A DNA stretch of 64,000 nucleotides from Roseivirga ehrenbergii (GTDB taxonomy: Bacteria; Bacteroidota; Bacteroidia; Cytophagales; Cyclobacteriaceae), in contig NZ_LQZQ01000049.1 of assembly GCF_001593005.1 (NCBI RefSeq), positions 351,058 to 415,057 on the forward strand, read 5' to 3'. The notes below the pieces were generated by a model. The model saw nothing but the letters and a program-made list of their open reading frames with translations, did no database searches and had not been told where the DNA came from. The position numbers were made by a program, and so were the translations under genes. Position 1 is the stretch's first letter, and the number at the start of each line of letters is the position of its first letter. This document shows positions 43,350 through 51,576 of this stretch, piece after piece.

Positions 43350-43730
43350 AGAAGCATGTTGGTGAAGAACACCAACAAGGGCTTTAACCTATGCTGCTTT
43401 TATATCAACAGGTCGCACCGATGGTGCTTAATTCGCAATCAATATTTTATTGCTACCAACAGGCCATCCCTACGGGATTTATGATGCACGTTCGCTAATC
43501 GGGTTAAAGTATGTAGCATTTATTGACGATTTACTATCCTTATTAATGTTAGAAGCCTCATTCCATTCATAAAAACTCATAGACTTGTTGGTGAAGAACA
43601 CCAACAAGGGCAATGAATGAACACGAACTAGGGCCAGAGTTGCCAAAAGCTCCATCGGGGCGAACAGTTTGTAGTAGAAAAATTCAATTAGTTATTTGGT
43701 GAAGCCCCGTAGGGGTGACCCGTGCCCAAC
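43350..43730. repeat. Hairpin repeat cluster with two identical TGTTGGTG stem-loops
   Basis: TGTTGGTG-AAGAA-CACCAACA occurs at 43357-43377 and again at 43586-43606, each followed by AGGGC, giving a 26-bp direct repeat of a perfect hairpin. Between and after them are motifs of the same family as 5593-5620: CTCCATCGGGGCGAACAGTTTGTAG near 43648 and GCCCCGTAGGGGTGA near 43703. No ORF fits. Confidence 0.7.
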
Positions 43731-43733
43731 CCA

Positions 43734-43991
43734 TCATTCCCTTGGAATATCATCATCAGGGTCATGGTCGTGTGGGCCAACGCCTGGCGGGTTGAATAAA
43801 CCCCATCTGTCGATGACATAATCCCAAGGATCAAAGGCGGCTACCCAATCGATAAACAGCAGACGATATTCTTCGATTAAATCCCGCACCATATCAAAAT
43901 AATGCGCCTCCTTAAAATCGAACATTTCCAAAGCATGATTCTGAACCATTAAATCTCTTGCCGATTTACGAATAATCGCTGCGGCTTCCAT
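43734..43991 (-). CDS. Small hypothetical protein, second of a pair
   Basis: No family is firmly recognised. The 85-residue product is two long amphipathic helices (AAAIIRKSARDLMVQNHALEMF and AHYFDMVRDLIEEYRLLFIDWV) with an acidic tail. That resembles the later helices of small four-helix-bundle proteins of Bacteroidota. It starts 2 bp after the 68-residue gene, in a different frame. The two could be separate subunits that together form one bundle. Confidence 0.5.
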   Translation of the reverse strand: MEAAAIIRKSARDLMVQNHALEMFDFKEAHYFDMVRDLIEEYRLLFIDWVAAFDPWDYVIDRWGLFNPPGVGPHDHDPDDDIPRE

Positions 43992-43993
43992 TT

Positions 43994-44200
43994 TTAAATC
44001 GTAAAGCCCCCACCAGAAGAGGCACCTGCTACTTTCACACTCAGCATCATTGCATCTTGAATCATAAATTGCTTGGTGTTCTGAAGTCTTGGATCATCAT
44101 CGGGAATCAAGTCAGCGATTTTCATCACCAGCTCAAATATCTCCTTTCCCTTTCTGTAAAGTGGTAAACTTGCTGGGTCAATATGTTTTTCGTCTCTCAT
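43994..44200 (-). CDS. Small hypothetical protein, first of a pair
   Basis: The 68-residue product has a helix RKGKEIFELVMKIADLIPDD and a second helix LQNTKQFMIQDAMMLSVKVA, ending in a glycine-rich SSGGGFTI. The order resembles the first half of four-helix-bundle (23S rRNA intervening-sequence-type) proteins. With the 85-residue gene 2 bp downstream it would make one full bundle. Its start lies about 78 bp from the Crp-type operator of the divergent efflux operon. Confidence 0.5.
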   Translation of the reverse strand: MRDEKHIDPASLPLYRKGKEIFELVMKIADLIPDDDPRLQNTKQFMIQDAMMLSVKVAGASSGGGFTI

Positions 44201-44277
44201 GTAATCTATGCTTTGGAAACCTCAAGTTATAGAACTTCCAAATAATCTTCAATGCAACGTCATAATCACAGGAGTGT

Positions 44278-44321
44278 GTAACAATCGTTACCAACTGCCA
44301 TTCAGCGTCCATCTACCTTTG
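44278..44321 (+). promoter_or_regulatory. Crp/Fnr-type operator plus -7 element of the efflux operon
   Basis: Perfect palindrome GTAAC-AATC-GTTAC at 44278-44291, then exactly 22 bp, then TACCTTTG (TAnnTTTG) at 44314-44321. No TTG -33 element is present, so the promoter should need an activator. The same layout recurs at 54023-54066. The regulator encoded at 50629 is the natural candidate. Confidence 0.6.
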
Positions 44322-44343
44322 ATCCAAATAAGGACAAAGCGTA

Positions 44344-45657
44344 ATGAACAAAAAGGTTTTAATACTTCTCATAGCGGGTCACCTGCTGGCTTTTACGGCC
44401 AAAAGTCAAGACACGCTACTCATATCGAAAGATGATCTGGTACAACGCGTACTTCAGAATAATCTTCAATCAAAAATTGCCGAACAACAAACGGCCATGG
44501 CAAAGGGAGATCTGAATCAGTCGAAAGCACTGTTTCTGCCATCAATTTTAGCTACACAAACCTCCATGATGACCAACAATCCGCTCATGGCTTTCGGTTC
44601 TAAACTGAACCAAGAAAGACTCACCGCTGCGGATTTCGATCCCAACCGATTGAATGACCCAGATAGGATTGAAAACTATTCGGTAGAAGTGCAGGTATTG
44701 CAGCCGCTCCTCAATTTGGATGGTGTTTATCAGCGTCAAGCCGCGCAAATTCAAGTTGAAGCCTATGAATTGCAGGCCGCGCGCATTCAAGAACATATGG
44801 AAATGGAAGCCACTAAAGCTTATATGCAATTGCAATTGGCTTATGAGGCAGTGTCGGTTTTAGAACTCGCCAAATATACTGCCGACCAAGGGTTGAAGCT
44901 GATAAACGATTACTTCGATCAAGGCTTGATAAAGAGGGTCGATGTTTTGGATGTGGCCGTCAGACAAATTGAGGTGGAAAATCAGTTAAGATACGCCAAA
45001 AGCAACATTAAAAATGCTTCTGATGGACTGGCAACTCTGTTAGGAACTGACATTGACGGAACGGTATACAAGCCGCAATCTACTATTTCTAGCCGTCTAC
45101 AAACCGAAGACTTTTCCAACCTTTTATCGCAGGATAGAAAAGATTTGGCAGCCATGAACAAGGCGCTTTTAGGGCATGAGAAAATGCTCAAATCGAATAA
45201 AATGAGCGCATTACCTAGAATCAATGCTTTTGGCAATTACCAGATGTACGACAATAACGCTTTTGGTTTTGGTGCTGATGGTTATTTGGTAGGCTTACAG
45301 ATTTCATGGAATATTTTCGATGGAAACAAGAATGTGGGCAAAATTCAGAAAGCCCAAGCCATGGTGGATAAAGCCACAATCGAAAAAGAAAATTACACAC
45401 AGCAAGCCCAGTTCGAACTGAACAAAACCAATCGTCAATTGGCGGATGCTGAAAACAAGGTGGAACTATCACAAAAAGCTTTTGAGCAGAAAGCCGAAGC
45501 CTATCGCATCAGAAAAGACCGATTTATGGAAGGTTTAGAGAAAACAGCCGACTTGTTGATGGCCGAAACTCAAATGTTTCAGAAGGAACTTGAGCACTTA
45601 CAAGCCCTATTTGAATACAACTTAACGAAAGAATACTTAAGGTTTTTAACTAGATAA
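44344..45657 (+). CDS. TolC-family outer membrane channel of an RND pump
   Basis: The 437-residue protein has a signal peptide (MNKKVLILLIAGHLLAFTAKSQ) and the full two-repeat TolC layout. Helix/strand pairs lie around 25-210 (QTAMAKGDLNQSKALFLPSI) and 260-437 (SALPRINAFGNYQMYDNNAF; FEQKAEAYRIRKDRFMEGLEKT, the usual 'Y.....RY..G' turn). It forms the outer-membrane duct for the adaptor and permease encoded directly downstream (3-bp and 40-bp gaps). First gene of the efflux operon. Confidence 0.9.
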   Translation: MNKKVLILLIAGHLLAFTAKSQDTLLISKDDLVQRVLQNNLQSKIAEQQTAMAKGDLNQSKALFLPSILATQTSMMTNNPLMAFGSKLNQERLTAADFDPNRLNDPDRIENYSVEVQVLQPLLNLDGVYQRQAAQIQVEAYELQAARIQEHMEMEATKAYMQLQLAYEAVSVLELAKYTADQGLKLINDYFDQGLIKRVDVLDVAVRQIEVENQLRYAKSNIKNASDGLATLLGTDIDGTVYKPQSTISSRLQTEDFSNLLSQDRKDLAAMNKALLGHEKMLKSNKMSALPRINAFGNYQMYDNNAFGFGADGYLVGLQISWNIFDGNKNVGKIQKAQAMVDKATIEKENYTQQAQFELNKTNRQLADAENKVELSQKAFEQKAEAYRIRKDRFMEGLEKTADLLMAETQMFQKELEHLQALFEYNLTKEYLRFLTR

Positions 45658-45660
45658 ACG

Positions 45661-46734
45661 ATGAAAACATACCAATATATACTTCTAACATTTGCGACAT
45701 TCCTAACGGTAGGTTGTGGCACAACGGATCAAAAAGAAATCACTGAACTTCCTTCAGTGCCTGTAAAAGTAGCGCAAGTAAATGCTTCTGAAGCGGCAGG
45801 TTATATAGCTGCCAGCGGAAAAATTGAAGCAGGTCAAAATGCAAACCTAAGCACCCGAATGATGGGTAATGTTACTAAGGTTCATGTAAAAGTGGGAGAT
45901 AAAGTAAGCAAAGGACAAACACTCATTAACATTAGCAATGCTGATTTAATCGCCCAAAAAGCCCAAGTGGAAGCCTCAATCATTCAGGCTAAAAGTGGTT
46001 TAAAGAATGCAGAAACAGACTTTCAACGCTTTAAATCACTATTCGAAAAGGGGAGTGCTTCGCAGAAGGAATTAGACGACATGACTACGCTATTTGAAGT
46101 AGCTAAAGCCAATGTAGAAGCTGCTGAGCAAATGAAAAAAGGAGTGGAGGCACAATTTGCTTATACCAATATCAAAGCACCTTTCTCTGGTGTTGTGGTC
46201 AACTCATTTATCAAGGAAGGTATGATGGCCAACCCTGGTATGCCACTTATAGCTTTGGAAGATGCTGAAAACTATCAAGTAGTCGCTTCTATTTCTGAAT
46301 CGGACATCTCGGGCATTACTGAAGACACAAAAGCGATAGTTTATGTGAAGTCGATTGAAAAGGAGTTTGAAGGAAATATCATTGAGCTAAGTCCTTCGGC
46401 ACAAAATACGGGTGGTCAATACTTGGTAAAAATTGCCATCAAAGAAGCTGACAAAGCACTACGTTCTGGCATGTTCGTGAACGTGAAGTTCGCTACAAAT
46501 TCAACGGAAACCGAGCCTTCTCAAATTATGATACCAACCAGCGCATTGATCCAGAAAGGACAATTGACTGGGGTTTATGTAGTGACGGATGACAAAATCG
46601 CCATTCTAAGGTGGTTAAGATTGGGAAGAACCTACAACGATAAAGTAGAGGTGATTTCTGGACTTGGAGAAAATGAGCGCTTTATACTAAGCCATGAAGG
46701 CAAGCTGTACAACGGAGCTAAAGTTACATTTTAA
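45661..46734 (+). CDS. RND efflux periplasmic adaptor (membrane fusion) lipoprotein
   Basis: The 357-residue protein has a lipoprotein signal (ATFLTVGC, Cys at 19), then the adaptor domains in nested order. These are barrel-sandwich halves (ASGKIEAGQNANLSTRMMGN; APFSGVVVNSFIKEGMMANP), a coiled-coil hairpin between them (about 95-165, QVEASIIQAKSGLKNAETDF), a beta-barrel (QVVASISESDISGI) and a membrane-proximal domain (TSALIQKGQLTGVYVV). It links the TolC-like duct to the RND permease. The pump type is closer to the AcrAB-like than to the metal CusBA group by layout. Confidence 0.9.
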   Translation: MKTYQYILLTFATFLTVGCGTTDQKEITELPSVPVKVAQVNASEAAGYIAASGKIEAGQNANLSTRMMGNVTKVHVKVGDKVSKGQTLINISNADLIAQKAQVEASIIQAKSGLKNAETDFQRFKSLFEKGSASQKELDDMTTLFEVAKANVEAAEQMKKGVEAQFAYTNIKAPFSGVVVNSFIKEGMMANPGMPLIALEDAENYQVVASISESDISGITEDTKAIVYVKSIEKEFEGNIIELSPSAQNTGGQYLVKIAIKEADKALRSGMFVNVKFATNSTETEPSQIMIPTSALIQKGQLTGVYVVTDDKIAILRWLRLGRTYNDKVEVISGLGENERFILSHEGKLYNGAKVTF

Positions 46735-46774
46735 GGCTTTTGAGTCCGATTGAAAACCATTTAACGAGACAGAA

Positions 46775-49700
46775 ATGCAAGAAGGAATTTCAGGAAAAAT
46801 AGCCAATCTATTCATCAACTCTAAGCTGACGGTGTTGCTTATGGTGGCGTTGATGATCATTGGTGTATACAGTTCGTTTCTTATTCCGCGCGAAGAAGAA
46901 CCGCAAATAATCGTACCCATGGCCGATATTATGATTGGCTATCCAGGGGCAAATCCTACGGAAATTGAAAACCGTGTAGTGAGGCCTTTAGAGAAAATCA
47001 TCTCCAATATCAAAGGAGTGGAGCACGTCCACAGTATGTCGATGAATGGCCAAGCGGTGCTCATCGTTCAGTTCTTTGTGGGCGAAGATGTAGAACGTTC
47101 CTATGTGAAACTCTACGATGAACTCGAAAAAAACAAAGGAATGTTCCCCGAAGGCGTTTATCAGCCTTTGGTGAAAACAAGGTCGATTGATGATGTGCCA
47201 ATGTTGGGCATCACGCTTTGGAGTGAAAGCTACAGTGATTTTCAACTTAGACAAATGGCTGAGGAGCTAACCACTGAGATTGAAAAAGTAAATGATGTGG
47301 CCATAACCAAGGTAATTGGTGGAAGAACCAGACAGCTTAAAGTTGTACTGGACAAAGATAAGATGGCTGAAAATGGAGTAGATCCATTGGGGATTATGCA
47401 GATCCTTCAGGCCAGCAACAGCAGTTCCCAGTCGGGCAAGTTTGTTCAAAACGATCAAGAATTTCTGATTACAACGGGTAAGTTCCTTTCTTCTGTAGAA
47501 GAGGTAGAGCGGTTGGTAGTAGGGGTGAATAAAAACTTACCCGTTTATTTAAGTCAGGTGGCCAAAATTGTAGATGGGCCATCATCTTCCAGTAATTATG
47601 TGTCATTTGGGTACGGTAAGGCCAATGAAGAATATGCTTCATTTCCTTCAGAATACCCAGCCGTTACTATCTCTGTAGCCAAAGTGAAAGGTGCCGATGC
47701 CATGAAAGTGGCGGATAAAATCCTTAGTCAGGTGGAAGGCTTGAAAAAGAACTTGATTCCTAGCGATGTTGAGGTAGCGGTTACTAGGAACTACGGAGAA
47801 ACAGCTTCGCACAAAGTAGGCGAACTACTGTTGCACTTGGGCGTAGCCATTATAGCCGTCACGGTGTTGGTAATGCTATCCATGGGCTGGAGAGGTGGAT
47901 TGGTCGTGTTTTTGTCTGTTCCACTCACTTTTGCCCTTACGCTTTTCAGTTATTACATGCTGGGCTATACACTTAACCGAATCACGCTTTTCGCCTTGGT
48001 TTTTGTGGTGGGTATTGTGGTAGATGATAGTATTATCATTGCTGAAAACATGCACAGGCACTTTAAGTCGAAGAAATTACCATTTAAACAAGCGGCTATT
48101 TATGCCATCAATGAAGTAGGAAATCCTACTATTTTGGCCACATTTACAGTAATTGCTGCCATTTTACCAATGGCCTTTGTGTCGGGAATGATGGGGCCGT
48201 ACATGAGTCCAATGCCAATTGGAGCATCAATCGCTATGATTCTGTCCTTATTCATCGCCTTAACCATTACTCCATATTTAGGCTATCATTTTCTTCGTGA
48301 AAAAGAAAGTGGAGAAGAGAAGGAAGAAAAAGCATACGAAACGACTTTCATTTATAGGGCCTATAAATCTATAGAGTTTCCTTTTCTGGAGAGTAAAGCG
48401 AAAAGATGGACACTTTTGAGTGCCACGGTGGTATTACTCTTGGGTTCAATGTACTTGTTCTATAACCAGTCGGTAGTTGTCAAAATGCTGCCTTTCGATA
48501 ACAAGAATGAGTTTCAGGTGGTAGTAGATATGCCTGAAGGAACCACCTTGGAGCGTACTGCGGCAGTGACTCAAGAAATTGCACAATACTTATCGGGTGT
48601 GCCTGAAGTGGTCAGTTACCAGAACTACATTGGTAGCTCGGCACCCATCACTTTTAATGGTTTGGTGAGGCATTACGATTTACGTGGAGGAAGCAATATG
48701 GCCGACATCCAAGTAAATCTGTTGCATAAAGCTGATCGTGACTTGTCGAGTCATGACATTACCAAAATGCTTCGACCCGATATTCAGGCCATAGCCGCCA
48801 AGCATAATGCAAATGTGAAACTCGTAGAAGTGCCGCCAGGCCCACCAGTACTTTCAACCTTAGTGACGGAGATTTATGGGCCTGATTATAACGAACAAAT
48901 CAAGCTGGCTGCTCAAGTAAGAGAGCTTCTGTTGAATACACAAGATGTGGTGGATATGGATTGGAATGTGGAGGAAGGACAGACAGAATACAAGCTAGTG
49001 GTGGACAGCGAAAAAGCCATGATGCATGGTGTTGTCCCTCAACAAGTGGTGGGAAGTATCACTTACCTCATGCAAGAATATCCTGTGTCGAATTTCTATG
49101 ACCAAGACGCCAATAACCCAGTGGGTATTGTACTTGCCTTAGATGATCAAGATAAATCTAGTCTGCAAGATACACAGGGGCTTAAAATCAAAGGGCAGCA
49201 AGGAGACTTGGTTACCGTTGGCGATTTAGTCACGGTAAGAAAAGATACCCTCCAACCTACAATTTATCACAAAGACCAGAAGCGCGTGGTGTATGTGTTG
49301 GCCGATATGGCTGGAGATTTGGAAAGTCCTGCGTACGCCATTTTAGGCATGACCGAGCAGATTCAAAACTTGACTGTGCCGAAAGGCTACTCTGTTAACG
49401 AAATGTACATGGGCCAACCTGAGGATGAATCAGACTATACGGTAAAATGGGACGGAGAATGGCAAATTACCATGGAGGTCTTTAGGGACTTAGGAACTGC
49501 CTTTTTGGTCGTGATAGTGATTATTTATATGCTGATTGTAGGCTGGTTCCAGAACTTCAAAACACCAATTGTAATGATGATTGCTATACCGCTTTCTTTG
49601 GTAGGTATAGTGTTAGGCCATTGGATGCTTGGGGCGTTCTTTACTGCTACATCTTTCATTGGAATGATCGCTTTGGCTGGAATTATGGTAAGAAACTCAG

Positions 49701-49981
49701 TGCTATTGATTGACTTTATAGAGATCAGACTAAACGAAGGAGCTTCTATAAAACAAGCCATCGTGGATGCCGGTGCGGTACGTACCAAACCGATTCTACT
49801 CACCACTGGTGCGGTAGTGATTGGTGCATCCATCATCCTTTTCGATCCTATATTTCAGGGCTTGGCCATTTCATTGGTGGCAGGGGCAATCGTTTCCACT
49901 TTGCTTACGCTCATTGTTGTTCCGCTTATTTACTATATGACCGAACGCAAAAAGTGGGAGAATAAATCATCAAACCAGTAA
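46775..49981 (+). CDS. RND efflux permease (AcrB/MdtB-like)
   Basis: The 1068-residue inner-membrane transporter has the usual twelve helices and two large periplasmic loops. Clear marks are FINSKLTVLLMVALMIIGVY (TM1), PGANPTEIENRVVRPLEKII, the TM4 proton-relay pair in GIVVDDSIIIAENM, and the matching half after GTAFLVVIVIIYMLIVGWFQ with GIMVRNSVLLIDFIEIRL. It is driven by proton motive force. Substrates are unknown; placement with cytochrome bd, rhodaneses and Dps suggests a stress-linked role rather than general drug efflux. Confidence 0.93.
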   Translation: MQEGISGKIANLFINSKLTVLLMVALMIIGVYSSFLIPREEEPQIIVPMADIMIGYPGANPTEIENRVVRPLEKIISNIKGVEHVHSMSMNGQAVLIVQFFVGEDVERSYVKLYDELEKNKGMFPEGVYQPLVKTRSIDDVPMLGITLWSESYSDFQLRQMAEELTTEIEKVNDVAITKVIGGRTRQLKVVLDKDKMAENGVDPLGIMQILQASNSSSQSGKFVQNDQEFLITTGKFLSSVEEVERLVVGVNKNLPVYLSQVAKIVDGPSSSSNYVSFGYGKANEEYASFPSEYPAVTISVAKVKGADAMKVADKILSQVEGLKKNLIPSDVEVAVTRNYGETASHKVGELLLHLGVAIIAVTVLVMLSMGWRGGLVVFLSVPLTFALTLFSYYMLGYTLNRITLFALVFVVGIVVDDSIIIAENMHRHFKSKKLPFKQAAIYAINEVGNPTILATFTVIAAILPMAFVSGMMGPYMSPMPIGASIAMILSLFIALTITPYLGYHFLREKESGEEKEEKAYETTFIYRAYKSIEFPFLESKAKRWTLLSATVVLLLGSMYLFYNQSVVVKMLPFDNKNEFQVVVDMPEGTTLERTAAVTQEIAQYLSGVPEVVSYQNYIGSSAPITFNGLVRHYDLRGGSNMADIQVNLLHKADRDLSSHDITKMLRPDIQAIAAKHNANVKLVEVPPGPPVLSTLVTEIYGPDYNEQIKLAAQVRELLLNTQDVVDMDWNVEEGQTEYKLVVDSEKAMMHGVVPQQVVGSITYLMQEYPVSNFYDQDANNPVGIVLALDDQDKSSLQDTQGLKIKGQQGDLVTVGDLVTVRKDTLQPTIYHKDQKRVVYVLADMAGDLESPAYAILGMTEQIQNLTVPKGYSVNEMYMGQPEDESDYTVKWDGEWQITMEVFRDLGTAFLVVIVIIYMLIVGWFQNFKTPIVMMIAIPLSLVGIVLGHWMLGAFFTATSFIGMIALAGIMVRNSVLLIDFIEIRLNEGASIKQAIVDAGAVRTKPILLTTGAVVIGASIILFDPIFQGLAISLVAGAIVSTLLTLIVVPLIYYMTERKKWENKSSNQ

Positions 49982-49991
49982 TCATACGATC

Positions 49992-50303
49992 ATGGAATTA
50001 TTAATAATCACAGCGGCAAGAGCTTTTGAAAAAGACATCAAAAGCCTACTAAAAAAAGCGGGAGTCAAAACCTTTTCTTACATGGATGTTACGGGTTATA
50101 AAGACCAAGAAGGTGAATCCATATCTGCCAATTGGTTTGCTTCAAGCATTGGCGAACGCCAATCTGTTTTATTCTATGCCTTTGTGCCAACACTTACTGT
50201 GGATGAGGTCATGTTAAAGATCAGAAACCTGAATGAAAGCCAAGAATCAGAGTCGAAAATTCACGTGGCAGTAATGGACATTAAAAGAATGAATAACATT
50301 TAA
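49992..50303 (+). CDS. PII-like small protein following the RND permease
   Basis: The 103-residue protein is predicted beta-alpha-beta-beta-alpha-beta: MELLIITAARAFEKDIKSLL, then FSYMDVTGYKD, RQSVLFYAFVPTLTVDEVML, and SKIHVAVMDIKRM. This is the order of PII/CutA-like folds, which act as trimeric sensors. It begins 10 bp after the permease stop and is followed 10 bp later by the DUF2892 gene. A sensing or modulating role for the pump is inference; no ligand residues can be assigned. Confidence 0.55.
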   Translation: MELLIITAARAFEKDIKSLLKKAGVKTFSYMDVTGYKDQEGESISANWFASSIGERQSVLFYAFVPTLTVDEVMLKIRNLNESQESESKIHVAVMDIKRMNNI

Positions 50304-50313
50304 AAAGAATACA

Positions 50314-50517
50314 ATGGTAACAAGAGTAAAACATGCAATAGCCGGTACTTTCATTTTAGCCAGCATACTATTATCAATTTATGTGAATCAAAATTGGTTG
50401 TGGTTTACGGCTTTCGTAGGTGCTAATTTGCTTCAATCATCATTTACGAATTGGTGTTTGATGGACATTATTCTGAAGAAGTTTGGTTTAAGAGACTCAG
50501 CAAAAACTTGCTGCTAA
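50314..50517 (+). CDS. DUF2892-type small membrane protein
   Basis: The 67-residue protein has two hydrophobic helices (HAIAGTFILASILLSIYVN and WLWFTAFVGANLLQSSF) and ends FGLRDSAKTCC. This is the DUF2892 or YgaP-like membrane domain, which in other bacteria is often fused to or next to a rhodanese and can conduct thiocyanate or sulfide-type ligands. The C-terminal double Cys may bind sulfur or metal. Two rhodanese genes lie 3.6 kb downstream. It is the last gene before the regulator's promoter. Confidence 0.75.
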   Translation: MVTRVKHAIAGTFILASILLSIYVNQNWLWFTAFVGANLLQSSFTNWCLMDIILKKFGLRDSAKTCC

Positions 50518-50594
50518 AAACAGTAAGTTTTATTGATAACAGGTTGATTCATTTGTCTTAGGCCTCACGATTTTGGGGTTTTCGCCTTATCTTT

Positions 50595-50615
50595 AAATCA
50601 GCAAATAGCTGATTT
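50595..50615 (+). promoter_or_regulatory. Perfect inverted repeat before the Crp/Fnr gene
   Basis: AAATCAGC-AAATA-GCTGATTT has 8-bp perfect arms and lies 13 bp before the ATG at 50629 (one base before an alternative TTG start). It differs from the GTAAC-N4-GTTAC site, so it may be an operator for another protein or an RNA hairpin that masks the start. Confidence 0.45.
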
Positions 50616-50628
50616 ATTGAATGACGAT

Positions 50629-51258
50629 ATGAATGAACTTTTAGATAAGATGTTGGCCAATTCTGGTCTTGAAGAGAGGCTTGCAGAAGAAATTAGAACT
50701 GCAGGAAGGCTCAAAAAGGTAAAAGCTGGAGAGCTGATTTTTGGATCAGACCAAGGAGGAGGCGAAATGCCGATCGTTTTGCAGGGATTGCTTAAGGTAA
50801 TGCGTCAAGACGAACAACGAAATGAGGTGTTTCTTTACTATTTAGAAGGCGGTGAGACTTGCGCAATGTCAATTGCCTGTTGCTTGGAGGGCCGAAATAC
50901 GGGCTTTCATGTAATGGCCGAAGAAGACTCCATTGTTTGGATGATTCCGAATAGCTATTTAGATGCTTGGATGGTGAAATATTTGAGTTTTAGAAAGTTC
51001 GTTTTCAGCTCTTATCAAACTCGTTTTGACGAATTACTTACCACTATTGATAGTGTAGTTTTTCATAACATGGATGAAAGGCTTTTAAAATATTTATTAG
51101 ATACACAGCAGGCCACGGGCACTTTCAAAATTCAGAAAACGCACCAGCAAATTGCCAATGAGTTAAACACCTCTAGGGTAGTGGTGTCTAGGTTGCTGAA
51201 AGGTTTGGAGGCCGATGGTAAAATTGAGTTGCATAGAAACTGCATAGAAATATTGTAA
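50629..51258 (+). CDS. Crp/Fnr-family transcriptional regulator
   Basis: The product has 209 residues from ATG 50629; TTG 50617 would add four. The N-terminal cyclic-nucleotide-type beta roll (about 20-120) contains the core GELIFGSDQGGGEMPIVLQG and KVMRQDEQRNEVFLYYLEGG. A long dimer helix and a C-terminal winged helix follow, with QIANELNTSRVVVSRLLKGL as the recognition helix. No [4Fe-4S] cysteine cluster as in E. coli FNR is visible, though CAMSIACC holds several Cys. Its likely targets are the GTAAC-N4-GTTAC palindromes before the efflux operon and before the rhodanese genes. Confidence 0.88.
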   Translation: MNELLDKMLANSGLEERLAEEIRTAGRLKKVKAGELIFGSDQGGGEMPIVLQGLLKVMRQDEQRNEVFLYYLEGGETCAMSIACCLEGRNTGFHVMAEEDSIVWMIPNSYLDAWMVKYLSFRKFVFSSYQTRFDELLTTIDSVVFHNMDERLLKYLLDTQQATGTFKIQKTHQQIANELNTSRVVVSRLLKGLEADGKIELHRNCIEIL

Positions 51259-51269
51259 ATCAAGCTTTA

Positions 51270-51518
51270 TTGATGAAAAAGGGTGAGCAGAGAGAAGAGG
51301 AGGTAAAGGGAAAAGGAAATTTAAAATTGGCCATTGTTTTAGTGCTTACCCTTGGTTTGGCACCTTTTACGCCTGAGCCTCATATTTGGGGCAAAATAAA
51401 ATGGGTAATGGGAGGCGCCAACGGAATGCAGATCATGGACTACTTTGATTTGGTTTTGCATGGTACCCCTTGGGTATATTTCATTGTGGTGCTTTTAAAG
51501 TATTTGAAAAAAAGCTGA
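51270..51518 (+). CDS. Small membrane protein upstream of cydA
   Basis: The 82-residue protein has a charged N-terminus (MMKKGEQREEEVKGKGN), a hydrophobic helix (LKLAIVLVLTLGLAPF), a loop with PEPHIWGKIKWVMGGANGM and a second helix (WVYFIVVLLKYLKKS). The family is found next to RND pumps and cytochrome bd genes in Bacteroidota; its job is not known to me. It starts 11 bp after the regulator stop and ends 58 bp before cydA, so it probably shares their transcript. It might serve as an accessory subunit, since no CydX-like gene is visible. Confidence 0.7.
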   Translation: MMKKGEQREEEVKGKGNLKLAIVLVLTLGLAPFTPEPHIWGKIKWVMGGANGMQIMDYFDLVLHGTPWVYFIVVLLKYLKKS

Positions 51519-51576
51519 CATTATAAAGTGTTGGCGCTAAATAAATAGGGAAGAATCACACTAGACTAATCGCTTT

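Noticed and set aside
43323..43350. Inverted repeat AGGTTTGT/ACAAACTTT after the serine hydrolase as a terminator
   Set aside because: The stem has a bulged G and there is no T run after it.
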